From NCBI RefSeq assembly GCF_002814095.1, contig NZ_CP021913.1:1860001-1924000 (forward strand): DNA of 64,000 nucleotides, read 5' to 3'. This document shows positions 24,619-32,772 of this stretch, piece by piece. Made by a program: the position numbers and the translations under genes. This DNA comes from Sagittula sp. P11 (GTDB lineage Bacteria; Pseudomonadota; Alphaproteobacteria; Rhodobacterales; Rhodobacteraceae). Each line of letters starts with the position of its first letter. The first letter of the stretch is position 1. Under the pieces are notes generated by a model. That model was not told where the DNA came from. It worked only from the letters and a program-made list of their open reading frames with translations, and did not search any database.

Positions 24619-25265
24619 CGGAGATCACGCACCACCTGACCGAGAGCCTCGTGATGGGCTATGCCGCGGGCACCCTGCCCGAGGCGGTGAACCTGATTGT
24701 CGCCGCGCATGTGTCGATGTGCGACACCTGCCGTGCCGCCGTGGAGGCGCATGAGGCAGTCGGCGGCGCGCTGCTGGACGACACCGACGCCGTGGCGATG
24801 GACGACGGCGCGCTGGACCGCGCGCTGGCCGCCGTGCGCGGCGCCGCTCCCGAGGAGCGCCCGATCCACATGCCGAAGACCGACCCGGTCGTTCCGGCCC
24901 CGCTGGTCGACTACATCGGCGGCGGGCTGGAGGACGTGCGCTGGCGTCCGCTGGGCATGGGCGTGAAGCAGGCGATCCTGCCCACCGCTCCGGGCGCCAC
25001 CGCACGGCTGCTGTATATCCCGGCGGGCACCGCCGTGCCGGACCACGGCCACAACGGGCTGGAGCTGACGCTGGTCCTGCAGGGCGCGTTTTCAGACGAG
25101 GACGGCCGCTATGCCCGCGGCGACGTGGAGGTCGCCGACGGCGACACCCAGCACATGCCCGTGGCCGACATCTCGGGCGACTGCATCTGCCTTGCCGTGA
25201 CCGACGCGCCGCTGAAATTCCGCAGCTTCCTCCCGCGTCTGCTGCAGCCCTTGTTCCGTATCTAG
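24615..25265 (+). CDS. chrR: ChrR zinc-binding cupin anti-sigma factor
   Basis: A 216-residue ChrR-type anti-sigma factor. The N-terminal anti-sigma domain binds zinc through His6 (or His7), His32, Cys36 and Cys39 in HVSMCDTC; the C-terminal cupin carries a second metal site with His144, His146, Glu150 and His180, the set required for the singlet oxygen response in R. sphaeroides. It is translationally coupled to rpoE by ATGA overlap. A G+C-rich hairpin follows the stop. Confidence 0.94.
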   Translation: MTEITHHLTESLVMGYAAGTLPEAVNLIVAAHVSMCDTCRAAVEAHEAVGGALLDDTDAVAMDDGALDRALAAVRGAAPEERPIHMPKTDPVVPAPLVDYIGGGLEDVRWRPLGMGVKQAILPTAPGATARLLYIPAGTAVPDHGHNGLELTLVLQGAFSDEDGRYARGDVEVADGDTQHMPVADISGDCICLAVTDAPLKFRSFLPRLLQPLFRI

Positions 25266-25285
25266 TGACAGGGTTCGACGAAGAA

Positions 25286-25312
25286 GGGGCGCGCCGGTGA
25301 TCGGCGCGCCCC
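25286..25312. terminator. Hairpin between convergent chrR and lpdA
   Basis: Arms GGGGCGCGCC and GGCGCGCCCC with a seven-base loop, extended by CGAAG/CTTCG outside. There is little T tract on either side, but the position between convergent genes suits a two-way terminator. Confidence 0.6.
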
Positions 25313-25328
25313 GCTTCGTTCGGAAGGA

Positions 25329-25355
25329 GGGTGGCGCAAAGCCCCACCCTACAGG
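25329..25355 (+). repeat. Dispersed GGCGGCGC-AGCCCCGCCC repeat, copy 4
   Basis: GGGTGGCGCAAAGCCCCACC then CTACAGG, the fourth copy of the motif found three times near 6.6 kb, here four bases from the lpdA stop. Confidence 0.6.
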
Positions 25356-25358
25356 ATC

Positions 25359-27110
25359 TCAGTGCTTCTTCTTCCGGGGCGGCATGAGGTCCGTGATGGT
25401 GCCCTCGAACATCTCCGCCGCGAAGTTCACCGTCTCCGACAGGGTCGGATGCGGGTGGATCGTGTGGCCCAGGTCGACCGCATCGGCGCCCATCTCGATG
25501 GCCAGCGCCACTTCGGCGATCAGGTCGCCCGCGCTGGGGCCGACGATGCAGCCGCCGACGACGCGCTGATCCTCCGGATCGAAGAGCAGCTTGGTCATGC
25601 CCTCGCTCCGGCCCAGCGACAGGGACCGCCCCGAGGCCGCCCATGGGAACACGCCCTTCTCGACCTTGATGCCCTGCTCCTTGGCCTGCGTTTCCGTCAG
25701 GCCGACCCATGCGACCTCCGGATCGGTATAGGCCACCGACGGGATCACCAAGGCGTCGAAGTGGCGCTTCTCTCCGGCGCAGACCTCTGCCGCGACCTTG
25801 CCTTCGTGCACCGCCTTGTGCGCCAGCATCGGCTGGCCCACCACGTCGCCGATGGCGAAGATATGCGACACGCCGGTGCGCTGCTGGCTGTCCACGGCGA
25901 TGAAGCCGCGGTCGTCCACCGCCACGCCCGCCTTGTCGGCGTCGATCTTCTTGCCGTTCGGACGGCGGCCCACCGACACCAGGACCTTGTCGAAGGTGTC
26001 GGAGAAGGACTCGCCCTTCTCGTCCTCGAAGGTGACGTGCAGGCCGTCGTCCTTCGCCTCGACCCCGGTGACCTTGGTCTTGAGGAAGATGTTCTCGTAC
26101 CGGCCCTTGATGCGCTGCATCAGCGGCTTGACCACGTCCTTGTCGGCGCCCGGGATGATCTGGTCCATCAGTTCGACGACCGTGATCTTCGACCCCAGCG
26201 CGTCGTAGACGCAGGCCATCTCCAGCCCGATGATCCCGCCGCCCAGCACCAGCATCCGCTTCGGGATGTCGGCCAGTTCCAGCGCGCCGGTGGAGTCGAT
26301 CACCCGCGGATCGTCATGCGGGATGAAGGGCAGCGCCACAGGTTCCGATCCGGCGGCGATGATGCACTGGTCGAAGCTGACCGAGGTGCCCTCGACGTCG
26401 ATCATGTTCGGCCCGGTGAACTTGCCGAAGCCCTTCACCACCTTGACCTTGCGCTGCTTGGCCAGCCCGTCGAGGCCGCCGGTCAGCTTGCCGACCACCT
26501 CGTTCTTGAAGCCGCGCAGCGCGTCGAGGTCGATCTCCGGCTTGCCGAACTTGAGCCCGTGGTGCGCGGTCTCCTCCGCCTCCGTGATGACCTTGGCCAT
26601 GTGCAGAAGCGCCTTCGAGGGGATGCAGCCGACGTTGAGGCAGACGCCGCCTAGGCTGTCGTACTTCTCGATCAGCACCACCGACTTGCCGAGGTCCGCC
26701 GCACGGAACGCAGCCGTGTAGCCGCCGGGGCCGGAGCCCAGAACGACCACCTCGGCGTGGACATCGCCGGGGCCTGTGGCGGTGCCGCTGGCCTCGACGG
26801 CCTTCGGCGCCTCCTTGGCGGGGGCCTTCTCCTCGGACTTGCCTTCGCTGTCGCCGGACTCCGGGCCGCCGGAGCCGCCCGACGCGCCTTCGAGCACGAC
26901 GATCACGTCGCCCTCGGACACGCGGTCGCCTTCCTTCACCTTGATTTCCTTGACCTTGCCGGCGCCCGAAGAGGGCACCTCCATGGTCGCCTTGTCGGAT
27001 TCCAGTTCGATCAGGGCGTCCTCTTCCGCCACGGTGTCGCCCACCGAGACGAGGACCGTGACCACGGGAACGTCCTTGAAATCGCCGATATCGGGTACCT
27101 TGATGTCCAT
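25359..27110 (-). CDS. lpdA: Dihydrolipoyl dehydrogenase with N-terminal lipoyl domain
   Basis: A 583-residue E3 of pyruvate dehydrogenase that reoxidises dihydrolipoamide with NAD+. An N-terminal lipoyl domain (about 1-80, lipoyl lysine in ESDKATMEVPS), a Gly/Ser/Glu/Lys-rich linker (about 82-118), then the flavoprotein: FAD fold LGSGPGGYTAAFRAADLG, redox disulfide CLNVGC, NAD fold LGGGIIGLEMA and the catalytic HPHPTLSE. The extra lipoyl domain is typical of E3 encoded beside a homodimeric E1. ATG at 27110 chosen; two GTG codons lie just upstream. Last gene of the operon, five bases after aceF. Confidence 0.95.
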   Translation of the reverse strand: MDIKVPDIGDFKDVPVVTVLVSVGDTVAEEDALIELESDKATMEVPSSGAGKVKEIKVKEGDRVSEGDVIVVLEGASGGSGGPESGDSEGKSEEKAPAKEAPKAVEASGTATGPGDVHAEVVVLGSGPGGYTAAFRAADLGKSVVLIEKYDSLGGVCLNVGCIPSKALLHMAKVITEAEETAHHGLKFGKPEIDLDALRGFKNEVVGKLTGGLDGLAKQRKVKVVKGFGKFTGPNMIDVEGTSVSFDQCIIAAGSEPVALPFIPHDDPRVIDSTGALELADIPKRMLVLGGGIIGLEMACVYDALGSKITVVELMDQIIPGADKDVVKPLMQRIKGRYENIFLKTKVTGVEAKDDGLHVTFEDEKGESFSDTFDKVLVSVGRRPNGKKIDADKAGVAVDDRGFIAVDSQQRTGVSHIFAIGDVVGQPMLAHKAVHEGKVAAEVCAGEKRHFDALVIPSVAYTDPEVAWVGLTETQAKEQGIKVEKGVFPWAASGRSLSLGRSEGMTKLLFDPEDQRVVGGCIVGPSAGDLIAEVALAIEMGADAVDLGHTIHPHPTLSETVNFAAEMFEGTITDLMPPRKKKH

Positions 27111-27115
27111 GTCGC

Positions 27116-28408
27116 TCACCACATCAGCTTGCGCATGTCGCCGAGCAGCGTCTTGAGCGTCACGCAGAAGCGTGCGGCAAGCGCGCCGTCGATGGCACGG
27201 TGGTCATAGGACAGCGACAGCGGCTGCATGAGGCGCGGGACGAACTGTTCGCCGTCCCAGACCGGGGCCATCTTCGACCGGGTGAGGCCGAGGATCGCCA
27301 CCTCCGGCGCGTTCACGATGGGGGTGAAGGACGTGCCGCCGATCCCGCCGAGCGACGAGATGGTGAAGGTCGCGCCCTGCATGTCGCCGGACTTCAGCTC
27401 CCCCTTGCGGGCCTTGGAGCTGAGCTCCATCAGGTCCTTGGATATCTCCACCAGGCCCTTGCGGTCGGCGTCCTTGATGACCGGCACCATCAGGCCGTTC
27501 GGCGTGTCCGCCGCGAAGCCGATGTTGTAGAAGTCCTTCTTGATCAGCTTGTCGCCGTCCGGGTGGATCGACGAGTTCACTTCCCAGTGCTCCTTCAGCG
27601 CCGAGACCGAGGCCTTGATCACGAAGGACAGCAGCGTGACGCGATAGCCGTCTTCCTTGGCCATCGTGTCCATTTCCTTGCGGTACTTGTCCAGCTCGGT
27701 GATGTCGGCTTCGTCGTTGTGGGTGACATGCGGGATGTTCAGCCACGAGCGGTGCAGCGCGGGGCCGGAGATCTTCTTGATCCGCGGCATTTCCACGTCC
27801 TCAACAGGCCCGAACTTCGAGAAGTCGACCTTCGGGATCGGCGGAATGCCCATGCCACCGGACGCCGCGGGTGCACCCGCAGCCGGAGCAGCCTGGCCCT
27901 TCAGCGCCTTTTCCACGTCCTCGCGCAGGATGCGGCCCTTGCGGCCCGACCCGTTCACATGGGCGAGGTCGACCTCGACCCGGCGGGCGAATGCCCGGAC
28001 GGACGGCGAGGCGTGGACCTTGTTGAACCCCTTGTCGGTCACGGCAGAGGGCGCCGGGGCGGCCTGCTGTCCGGCAGAGGACTCCTTCGGCGCGTCCTTG
28101 GATTCGCTCTTGGAGGTGTCCTTCGACTCTTCCTTGGGCGCCTCGGACTTCTCTTCCTTGGCGGCGCCCGCGTCGTCGCCTTCCAGCAGGATGATGACGG
28201 TGCCTTCGGACACCTTGTCGCCTTCGGAGACCAGGATCTCCTTCACCTTGCCCGCGGCGGACGACGGCACTTCCATCGTCGCCTTGTCGGATTCCAGTTC
28301 GATCAGCGCGTCCTCTTCCGCGACGGTGTCGCCGACGCTCACAAGGATGCTGACCACCGGGACATCGGTGAAATCGCCGATGTCCGGCACTTTAACTTCG
28401 GTTGCCAT
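27116..28408 (-). CDS. aceF: Dihydrolipoyl acetyltransferase, pyruvate dehydrogenase E2
   Basis: A 430-residue E2 core protein that passes the acetyl group from lipoamide to CoA. Order: one lipoyl domain (1-80, lysine in ESDKATMEVPS), a Lys/Ser/Asp/Ala-rich linker (about 85-130), the E1/E3-binding domain (HASPSVRAFARRVEVDLAHV, about 132-168) and the catalytic domain ending in DHRAIDGALAARF with the active-site His. One lipoyl domain is fewer than the three of Escherichia coli. It sits between aceE and lpdA. Confidence 0.95.
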   Translation of the reverse strand: MATEVKVPDIGDFTDVPVVSILVSVGDTVAEEDALIELESDKATMEVPSSAAGKVKEILVSEGDKVSEGTVIILLEGDDAGAAKEEKSEAPKEESKDTSKSESKDAPKESSAGQQAAPAPSAVTDKGFNKVHASPSVRAFARRVEVDLAHVNGSGRKGRILREDVEKALKGQAAPAAGAPAASGGMGIPPIPKVDFSKFGPVEDVEMPRIKKISGPALHRSWLNIPHVTHNDEADITELDKYRKEMDTMAKEDGYRVTLLSFVIKASVSALKEHWEVNSSIHPDGDKLIKKDFYNIGFAADTPNGLMVPVIKDADRKGLVEISKDLMELSSKARKGELKSGDMQGATFTISSLGGIGGTSFTPIVNAPEVAILGLTRSKMAPVWDGEQFVPRLMQPLSLSYDHRAIDGALAARFCVTLKTLLGDMRKLMW

Positions 28409-28429
28409 TCGTATTCCCTCCTCGTGCCG

Positions 28430-31090
28430 TCAAACCAAACGCGGGTTCGGCTTGCCGCCGTCGATGTCGTATTTCTTCATGGCCGCCTCGAGATCCTTGT
28501 CCGAGACGACGCCTTCGCGCCAAAGGTCCACCATCGCCGCGGCGGCGATGTGGTTGGCGTCCACCTCGAAGAACTTGCGCAGGTTCACCCGGCTGTCCGA
28601 GCGGCCGAAGCCGTCGGTGCCCAGCACGGTGAAGCGCTGCTTGACCGCACCGCGCACCTGTTCGGCGTAGTTCTTCATGTAGTCGGTCGCCACCACGATC
28701 GGGCCCTGCACGTTGGTCAGGGTCTGGGTGATGTAGGGCACCCGCTCTTCCGCGAACGGGTTGAGACGGTTGTGCCGCTCGCAGTCCTGGTAGTCGCGGG
28801 CGAGTTCGTTGAACGAGGTCGCCGACCAGATGTCGGAAGTGACGGCAAAGTCCTCCTCCAGCATCTTCGCTGCCTTGATCGCCTGCACGAGGATCGTGCC
28901 GGAGCCCATCAGGTTGACGTGCTTCTTGGCGGGCTTGTCGGCCTTCTTCATCCGGTAGAGGCCCTTGATGATGCCCTCTTCGGCGCCCATCGGCATTTCC
29001 GGGTGATGGTAGTTCTCGTTCATCAGGGTCAGGTAGAAGTAGACGTCCTCCTGGTCCACGAACATCCGCTGCAGGCCGTTCTGCACGATCACCGCCACCT
29101 CGTAGGAGAAGGTCGGGTCGTAGCTGATGCAGTTCGGGATGGTCCCGGCAAGGATGTGGCTGTGGCCGTCCTCGTGCTGCAGGCCCTCGCCGTTCAGCGT
29201 GGTCCGCCCGGCGGTGCCACCCAGCATGAAGCCGCGCGCACGGCTGTCACCGGCGGCCCAGGCGAGATCGCCGATCCGCTGGAAGCCGAACATCGAGTAG
29301 TAGATGTAGAACGGGATCATCGGGACGCCGTGGTTGGAATACGACGTTGCCGCCGCGATCCAGTCCGCCATGGCACCGGCCTCGTTGATGCCTTCCTGCA
29401 GCACCTGGCCGTCCTTCGATTCCTTGTAGTAGGACATCTGTTCACGGTCTTCGGGGGTATAAAGCTGCCCCTTCGGATTGTAGATGCCCACCGACCGGAA
29501 CAGCCCTTCCATCCCGAAGGTGCGGCTTTCGTCCGGCACGATCGGCACGACCTGCTTGCCCACCTTCTTGTCCCGCAGGAGCGTGGTCAGGATGCGGACA
29601 AAGGCCATCGTGGTCGAGAACTCGCGGTCGCCGGAATCCTGCAGCTCCTTCTTGAAAGCGTCGAGTTGCGGGATCTCCAGCTTCGGCGCGTCGGTGAACC
29701 GCTTGGGGAAGGCCCCGCCCAGTTCCTTGCGCTTCTCGGCAAGGTAGGCCTTCTGCGCGTTGTTCAGCGTCACGAAGGGCGCGTCGCCCTTTTCCAGTTC
29801 CTCGTCGGTCACCGGGATGCGGAAGCGGTCGCGCATCGCCTTGAGCTGGTCCACCTGCATCTTCTTCTGCTGGTGGGTGGTGTTCTGGCCCTCGCCGGCG
29901 GTGCCCATGCCGTAGCCCTTGACGGTCTTCACCAGCAGGACGGTCGGCTGACCTTCGGACTTCGTGGCGCGCAGGAAGGCGTTGTAGACCTTCTTCGGAT
30001 CGTGGCCGCCGCGGCGCAGCGCCCAGATCTGGTCGTCGGTCCAGTCCTTCACCAGTTCGGCGGTCTCCGGGTACTTGCCAAAGAAATGCTTGCGGATGTA
30101 GGCGCCGTCCTTCGACTTGAAGGTCTGGTAGTCGCCGTCGATGGTCTCGTCCATCAGCTGGCGCAGCTTGCCGGAGGTGTCCTGTTCCAGAAGCTCGTCC
30201 CAGCCCCGGCCCCAGAGCAGCTTGATGACATCCCAGCCGGAGCCGCGGAAGTTGCCCTCGAGCTCCTGCACGATCTTGGAGTTGCCGCGCACCGGACCGT
30301 CGAGGCGCTGCAGGTTGCAGTTCACCACGAAGATCAGGTTGTCGAGCCCTTCGCGGGCGGCCAGGTGGATGGCGCCCAGCGATTCCGGCTCGTCCATCTC
30401 GCCGTCGCCGAGGAAGGCCCAGACCTTGCGGTCGCCCATGTCGATGTGGCCGCGGTTGTGCATGTATTTCATGAACCGTGCCTGGTAGATCGCCATCAGC
30501 GGGCCGAGGCCCATGCTGACCGTCGGGAACTGCCAGTAGTCGGGCATCAGCCAGGGGTGCGGGTAGGAGGAAAGACCCTCGCCGCCGACTTCGGAACGGA
30601 ACAGCTTCAGCTGCTCCTCGCTGATCCGGCCCTCCATGAAGGAGCGCGCGTAGATGCCGGGGATCACGTGGCCCTGGAAGAACACCAGATCGCCGCCGTG
30701 GATCGCGCTCTTGGAGCGCCAGAAGTGGTTGAGGCCCACGTCATAGAGCGCGGCAGAGGACGCGAACGATGCGATGTGGCCGCCGTATTCGGAGGATTCC
30801 TTGTTCCGCTTCACCACCGTCGCCATGGCGTTCCAGCGGTTGATGGTGCGGATGCGCCATTCCATCTCCGCATCGCCGGGCATGTCGACCTCGTCGTCCG
30901 GCGAAATGGTGTTCTGGTAAGGGGTCGTCGCAGAAAAGGGCAGCCTTGCCCCGGCTGCCCTTGCGCGCTGAACCGCCTTGTCCAACAGGAAATGCGCACG
31001 GTCCGCACCGTCGCGCTCGATCACATCCTCGATGGCTTCCTGCCATTCCTGGGATTCGACCGGATCAAGATCCTGGGGAGCGTCTTTCAT
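28430..31090 (-). CDS. aceE: Pyruvate dehydrogenase E1, homodimeric type
   Basis: An 886-residue thiamine-diphosphate E1 that decarboxylates pyruvate and acetylates lipoamide. The TPP motif GDGEMDEPES lies near residue 230 and the rest follows the homodimeric AceE plan, not the split alpha/beta E1 also found in alphaproteobacteria. AGGAGG lies close before the ATG at 31090. It heads the aceE-aceF-lpdA operon. Upstream are a 17-base palindrome, a second palindrome and three spaced direct repeats, pointing to controlled expression. Confidence 0.96.
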   Translation of the reverse strand: MKDAPQDLDPVESQEWQEAIEDVIERDGADRAHFLLDKAVQRARAAGARLPFSATTPYQNTISPDDEVDMPGDAEMEWRIRTINRWNAMATVVKRNKESSEYGGHIASFASSAALYDVGLNHFWRSKSAIHGGDLVFFQGHVIPGIYARSFMEGRISEEQLKLFRSEVGGEGLSSYPHPWLMPDYWQFPTVSMGLGPLMAIYQARFMKYMHNRGHIDMGDRKVWAFLGDGEMDEPESLGAIHLAAREGLDNLIFVVNCNLQRLDGPVRGNSKIVQELEGNFRGSGWDVIKLLWGRGWDELLEQDTSGKLRQLMDETIDGDYQTFKSKDGAYIRKHFFGKYPETAELVKDWTDDQIWALRRGGHDPKKVYNAFLRATKSEGQPTVLLVKTVKGYGMGTAGEGQNTTHQQKKMQVDQLKAMRDRFRIPVTDEELEKGDAPFVTLNNAQKAYLAEKRKELGGAFPKRFTDAPKLEIPQLDAFKKELQDSGDREFSTTMAFVRILTTLLRDKKVGKQVVPIVPDESRTFGMEGLFRSVGIYNPKGQLYTPEDREQMSYYKESKDGQVLQEGINEAGAMADWIAAATSYSNHGVPMIPFYIYYSMFGFQRIGDLAWAAGDSRARGFMLGGTAGRTTLNGEGLQHEDGHSHILAGTIPNCISYDPTFSYEVAVIVQNGLQRMFVDQEDVYFYLTLMNENYHHPEMPMGAEEGIIKGLYRMKKADKPAKKHVNLMGSGTILVQAIKAAKMLEEDFAVTSDIWSATSFNELARDYQDCERHNRLNPFAEERVPYITQTLTNVQGPIVVATDYMKNYAEQVRGAVKQRFTVLGTDGFGRSDSRVNLRKFFEVDANHIAAAAMVDLWREGVVSDKDLEAAMKKYDIDGGKPNPRLV

Positions 31091-31110
31091 GTATTCTCCT
31101 CCTGCCACCG

Positions 31111-31127
31111 ATGCCGCAGTGCGGCAT
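31111..31127. promoter_or_regulatory. 17-base perfect palindrome in the aceE leader
   Basis: ATGCCGCA-G-TGCGGCAT, about 20 bases upstream of the aceE start and next to its ribosome site. It can act as an operator or as an RNA hairpin. Confidence 0.6.
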
Positions 31128-31129
31128 TG

Positions 31130-31143
31130 GTTTAGCTCTAAAC
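31130..31143. promoter_or_regulatory. Second palindrome upstream of aceE
   Basis: GTTTAG-CT-CTAAAC, two bases beyond the 17-base palindrome. The A+T-rich arms look like a regulator half-site pair. Confidence 0.55.
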
Positions 31144-31255
31144 AATTCCACAGCCTTGCCGAAGCAAACTGCCCATTGGGGAGAAGCCTAGCACAATCCT
31201 CCCATGGTTAAAGTGGGGTCTATCAGGGGGCGTGACGGAGCGGCAGATTACCCGC

Positions 31256-31306
31256 CGCATAACGTCCATGCGCGGGGCGCATAACTTGGGACGCGGAGCG
31301 CATAGC
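31256..31306. repeat. Three helically phased direct repeats upstream of aceE
   Basis: CGCATAAC at 31256-31263 and 31278-31285 and CGCATAGC at 31299-31306, with starts 22 and 21 bases apart, i.e. two helical turns. They lie 165-215 bases upstream of aceE and downstream of rmuC. Confidence 0.55.
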
Positions 31307-31324
31307 TAATAGTTCAGTGTTAAA

Positions 31325-32491
31325 CTACTTCTGCGGAACCGGCTGCGCGGTCCGGTCGGTCAGCACCAAAGGCTCTTCGGACAGTTCCTCGAAATCGAAA
31401 TTATCCAGTCTTCTCGCCCGCTTACCGGCCTTGTCGGCGCTGATGCGAATGTCTTCGATGTCCTTCGCGGCCATCCCGAAATGCCGGTCGAGGTTGCCGA
31501 CACGGATGCCCAGACGCTCCAGATCGCCGGACAGCGCGTGCAATTCCTTCCGGATCGCCCCCGCCTGCGCCCGCATCCGCGCATCCTTGAGAATCGCCCG
31601 CATCGTGTTCAGCGTCGCCATGCAGGTGGTCGGCGAAACGATCCAGACGCGGGCGGTGAACCCCTCCCGCACCAGCTCCGGGAAATTGGCGTGCAATTCC
31701 GCGTAGATCGCCTCGGACGGCAGGAACATCAGCGCGCCATCCGCCGTCTCGCCCTCGATCAGGTAGCGGTCGGAAATGTCGCGGATGTGCTTGCGGACAG
31801 ACATCCGGAAGGCCTGCGCGGCGCGGGTCACCTGCTCGGGCGTTTCGGCGCGGCGCATCGCCTCGTAGCCCTCCAGCGGGAACTTCGCGTCCACCACGAT
31901 CGGCCCCGGCGGGTTCGGCAGGTGGATCAGGCAATCCGCCCGCCGCCCGTTCGAAAGCGTGGCCTGCAGCGTGTAGCTGTCCGAGGGCAGCGCCTTCGAC
32001 ACGATATCGGTCAACTGGATCTCGCCGAAGGCGCCGCGCGTCTGCTTGTTCGACAGGATGTCCTGCAACGACAGCACGTCGCCCGAAAGACGCGTGATGT
32101 TGGCCTGCGCCTTGTCGATGACCTGCAACCGCTCCTGCAATTCGCCAAGCGAGCGGGCCGTGCGCCGGGCAGAGCCGTGCAGGTTCTCGGCCATGCGCTC
32201 CTGCACCTCGGCCAGCCGCTGCTCCATCAACTGGATCATCGCCGACTGGCTCGCCGCCTGCGCCTCGCTGACGTGATGCAGACCGCCGGCCAGCCGCTCC
32301 TGTCCGTCCGACAGGGCCTGCACCCGGCGCGCCAACTGGCCCAGCGGCTCCACCGCCCGGGCAGACCGCCCCGCCGCGCGCACCGTCATCACCAGCAGAA
32401 GCAGGATCAGCAGCACCACCGCCACACCCGCCAGCCCGGCCAGCACCAGCGGATCGATCAGGTCCAGCGTCACCCCGCCCAACGCGATCAT
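31325..32491 (-). CDS. rmuC: DNA recombination protein RmuC
   Basis: A 388-residue RmuC protein, a family with a nuclease-like fold that limits inversion and rearrangement at short inverted repeats. One N-terminal membrane helix (about 15-37), a coiled coil (about 40-135) and the RmuC domain (about 140-350, with RGAFGEIQLTDIVSKAL, VDAKFPLEGYEAM and IVSPTTCMATLNTM). Its ATG overlaps the stop of the preceding small ORF (ATGA), which itself overlaps mutL, so the three are coupled. Confidence 0.93.
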   Translation of the reverse strand: MIALGGVTLDLIDPLVLAGLAGVAVVLLILLLLVMTVRAAGRSARAVEPLGQLARRVQALSDGQERLAGGLHHVSEAQAASQSAMIQLMEQRLAEVQERMAENLHGSARRTARSLGELQERLQVIDKAQANITRLSGDVLSLQDILSNKQTRGAFGEIQLTDIVSKALPSDSYTLQATLSNGRRADCLIHLPNPPGPIVVDAKFPLEGYEAMRRAETPEQVTRAAQAFRMSVRKHIRDISDRYLIEGETADGALMFLPSEAIYAELHANFPELVREGFTARVWIVSPTTCMATLNTMRAILKDARMRAQAGAIRKELHALSGDLERLGIRVGNLDRHFGMAAKDIEDIRISADKAGKRARRLDNFDFEELSEEPLVLTDRTAQPVPQK

Positions 32492-32772
32492 GTTCGTTCA
32501 ATCGATCCGAACGAAATAACGCCGGTGCCTCCGATTTTTCGATCTTTTTTGTCCAAGGAGTCAATTCGCGCACCGACCACATCGACGTCAATCGGAACTC
32601 CGCCGACGTTGAGCTGGCAGGAAAGCCGTCCTCGATTTGAGACCGCCATGGCCATCAAATTTAGAGCTTCCGAATGCAAGAGCTCAATCTCCAGTTTTGC
32701 TGTGTTGTCGTATTTATGAAGAACAGCTCTTGCACCTGCTTTCTTTCCATCGGTCCTTTTATAGCGCGGCAT
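32488..32772 (-). CDS. Orphan 94-residue ORF between mutL and rmuC
   Basis: I do not recognise a family. The protein begins with a basic stretch (MPRYKRTDGKKAGARAV) and continues with a beta-rich, evenly mixed sequence including GRLSCQLNVGGVPIDVDVVG. Both ends use overlaps: its ATG shares bases with the mutL stop (TGATG) and its stop overlaps the rmuC ATG (ATGA), so it is very likely translated. Its G+C content is near 50%, well below its neighbours, with A+T-rich third positions, suggesting recent arrival or different selection. Confidence 0.7.
   Translation of the reverse strand: MPRYKRTDGKKAGARAVLHKYDNTAKLEIELLHSEALNLMAMAVSNRGRLSCQLNVGGVPIDVDVVGARIDSLDKKDRKIGGTGVISFGSIERT

Noticed and set aside
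27200-31135. A very long open frame on the plus strand opposite aceE and aceF
   Set aside because: It mirrors the codon periodicity of the real minus-strand genes, is His/Arg/Val-rich without any domain, and has no ribosome site. High-G+C genomes show such antisense frames; the one opposite clpB (12373-15123) was rejected for the same reason.
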